Part shown: positions 40,741 through 40,781 of the stretch, piece by piece
Layout: each line of letters begins with the position of its first letter
Numbering within the stretch: the stretch's first letter is position 1
From: Lachnospiraceae bacterium
GTDB taxonomy: Bacteria > Bacillota > Clostridia > Lachnospirales > Lachnospiraceae
Reading direction: 5' to 3'
Assembly: GCA_029005135.1 (NCBI GenBank)
Contig: JAQXFO010000051.1
Coordinates: 1 to 40,781 of the forward strand
Length of the DNA stretch: 40,781 bases
Notes under the pieces: model-generated
What the model was told of the DNA's origin: nothing
Seen by the model: only the letters and a program-made list of their open reading frames with translations
Database searches by the model: none
Position numbers and translations under genes: made by a program

Positions 40741-40761
40741 TCCTGCGGATGCTGTTTTTTT
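40718..40761 (+). terminator. Riboswitch terminator overlapping P4 and P1
   Basis: CAGCATCCGC (40718-40727) pairs with GCGGATGCTG (40745-40754), extended by GGAC/GTCC inside (40729-40732, 40740-40743), then seven T's. It uses bases required for P4 and P1, so the folds exclude each other. Confidence 0.93.
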
Positions 40762-40773
40762 GCTTTCCGGCGT

Positions 40774-40781
40774 AAGGAGGT
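40774..40781 (+). promoter_or_regulatory. Ribosome binding site of a gene beyond the window
   Basis: AAGGAGGT occupies the last eight bases, an ideal Shine-Dalgarno. The start codon should lie just past 40781. Given the riboswitch, a metal exporter is expected, but no coding base of it is visible. Confidence 0.7.

Overview
The window looks like a chromosomal segment of a fairly GC-rich Clostridia-type Firmicute (Bacillota), plausibly Lachnospiraceae-like. The pointers are a perfect CIRCE heat-shock operator, a Firmicute-type BirA operator between bioB and bioY, a two-OB-fold clostridial SSB-like protein, a meso-diaminopimelate dehydrogenase, a ykoFEDC thiamine-precursor importer, TPP and NiCo-type riboswitches, and strong AGGAGG ribosome binding sites. 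No rRNA, tRNA, CRISPR array, transposase, integrase or phage structural gene was seen. Genus cannot be named from this alone.

Layout. 1-4.6 kb: small regulators and housekeeping genes (DUF1653 protein, CIRCE-controlled Hsp20, an 82-aa conserved small protein, an XRE regulator, an SSB-like protein, a short-chain dehydrogenase), with a low-GC, apparently decayed gap at 0.55-1.1 kb. 4.6-7.4 kb: a GT-C-like membrane protein plus a GT2-GtrA fusion, probably a two-gene glycosylation unit. 7.5-12.6 kb: a divergent locus with an IclR-family regulator (and an acyltransferase behind it) facing mmsA-dapA across three spaced palindromes. 13-17.5 kb: NAD metabolism (nadE, pncB) enclosing an unknown gene and a DUF3298-like lipoprotein. 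17.6-19.4 kb: bioB and bioY, divergent over one BirA site. 19.5-30 kb: a long same-strand run: BspA-type LRR lipoprotein, sugar kinase, hflX, acyltransferase, histidine phosphatase, ddh, deacetylase-like protein, HAD hydrolase, DUF2974-like hydrolase. 30-35 kb: a small membrane methyltransferase-like protein, a GH3-superfamily enzyme and a seven-TM-like/GAF/degenerate GGDEF/HD-GYP protein, tightly coupled. 35-40.6 kb: a promoter, TPP riboswitch and terminator leading into a six-gene operon: an atypical radical SAM protein, an unknown 156-aa protein, then ykoF, ykoE, ykoD and ykoC. 40.6 kb to the end: a promoter, a NiCo-type riboswitch with overlapping terminator, and a ribosome binding site for a gene just outside the window.

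How parts fit together. dapA and ddh are two steps of the dehydrogenase route to lysine and meso-DAP. bioB and bioY combine biotin synthesis and uptake under one biotin-sensing repressor site. nadE and pncB support NAD salvage. The most interesting system is the TPP-controlled operon. ykoFEDC is the known ECF importer for HMP and thiamine-related compounds, but here it sits behind an atypical radical SAM protein with a CX8CX2C cluster motif and an uncharacterised partner. This suggests an undescribed step that makes, salvages or remodels a thiamine moiety. The terminal riboswitch shows the full NiCo architecture, including P1 and P4 strands that compete with the terminator, so it predicts a metal-transport gene beyond position 40781.
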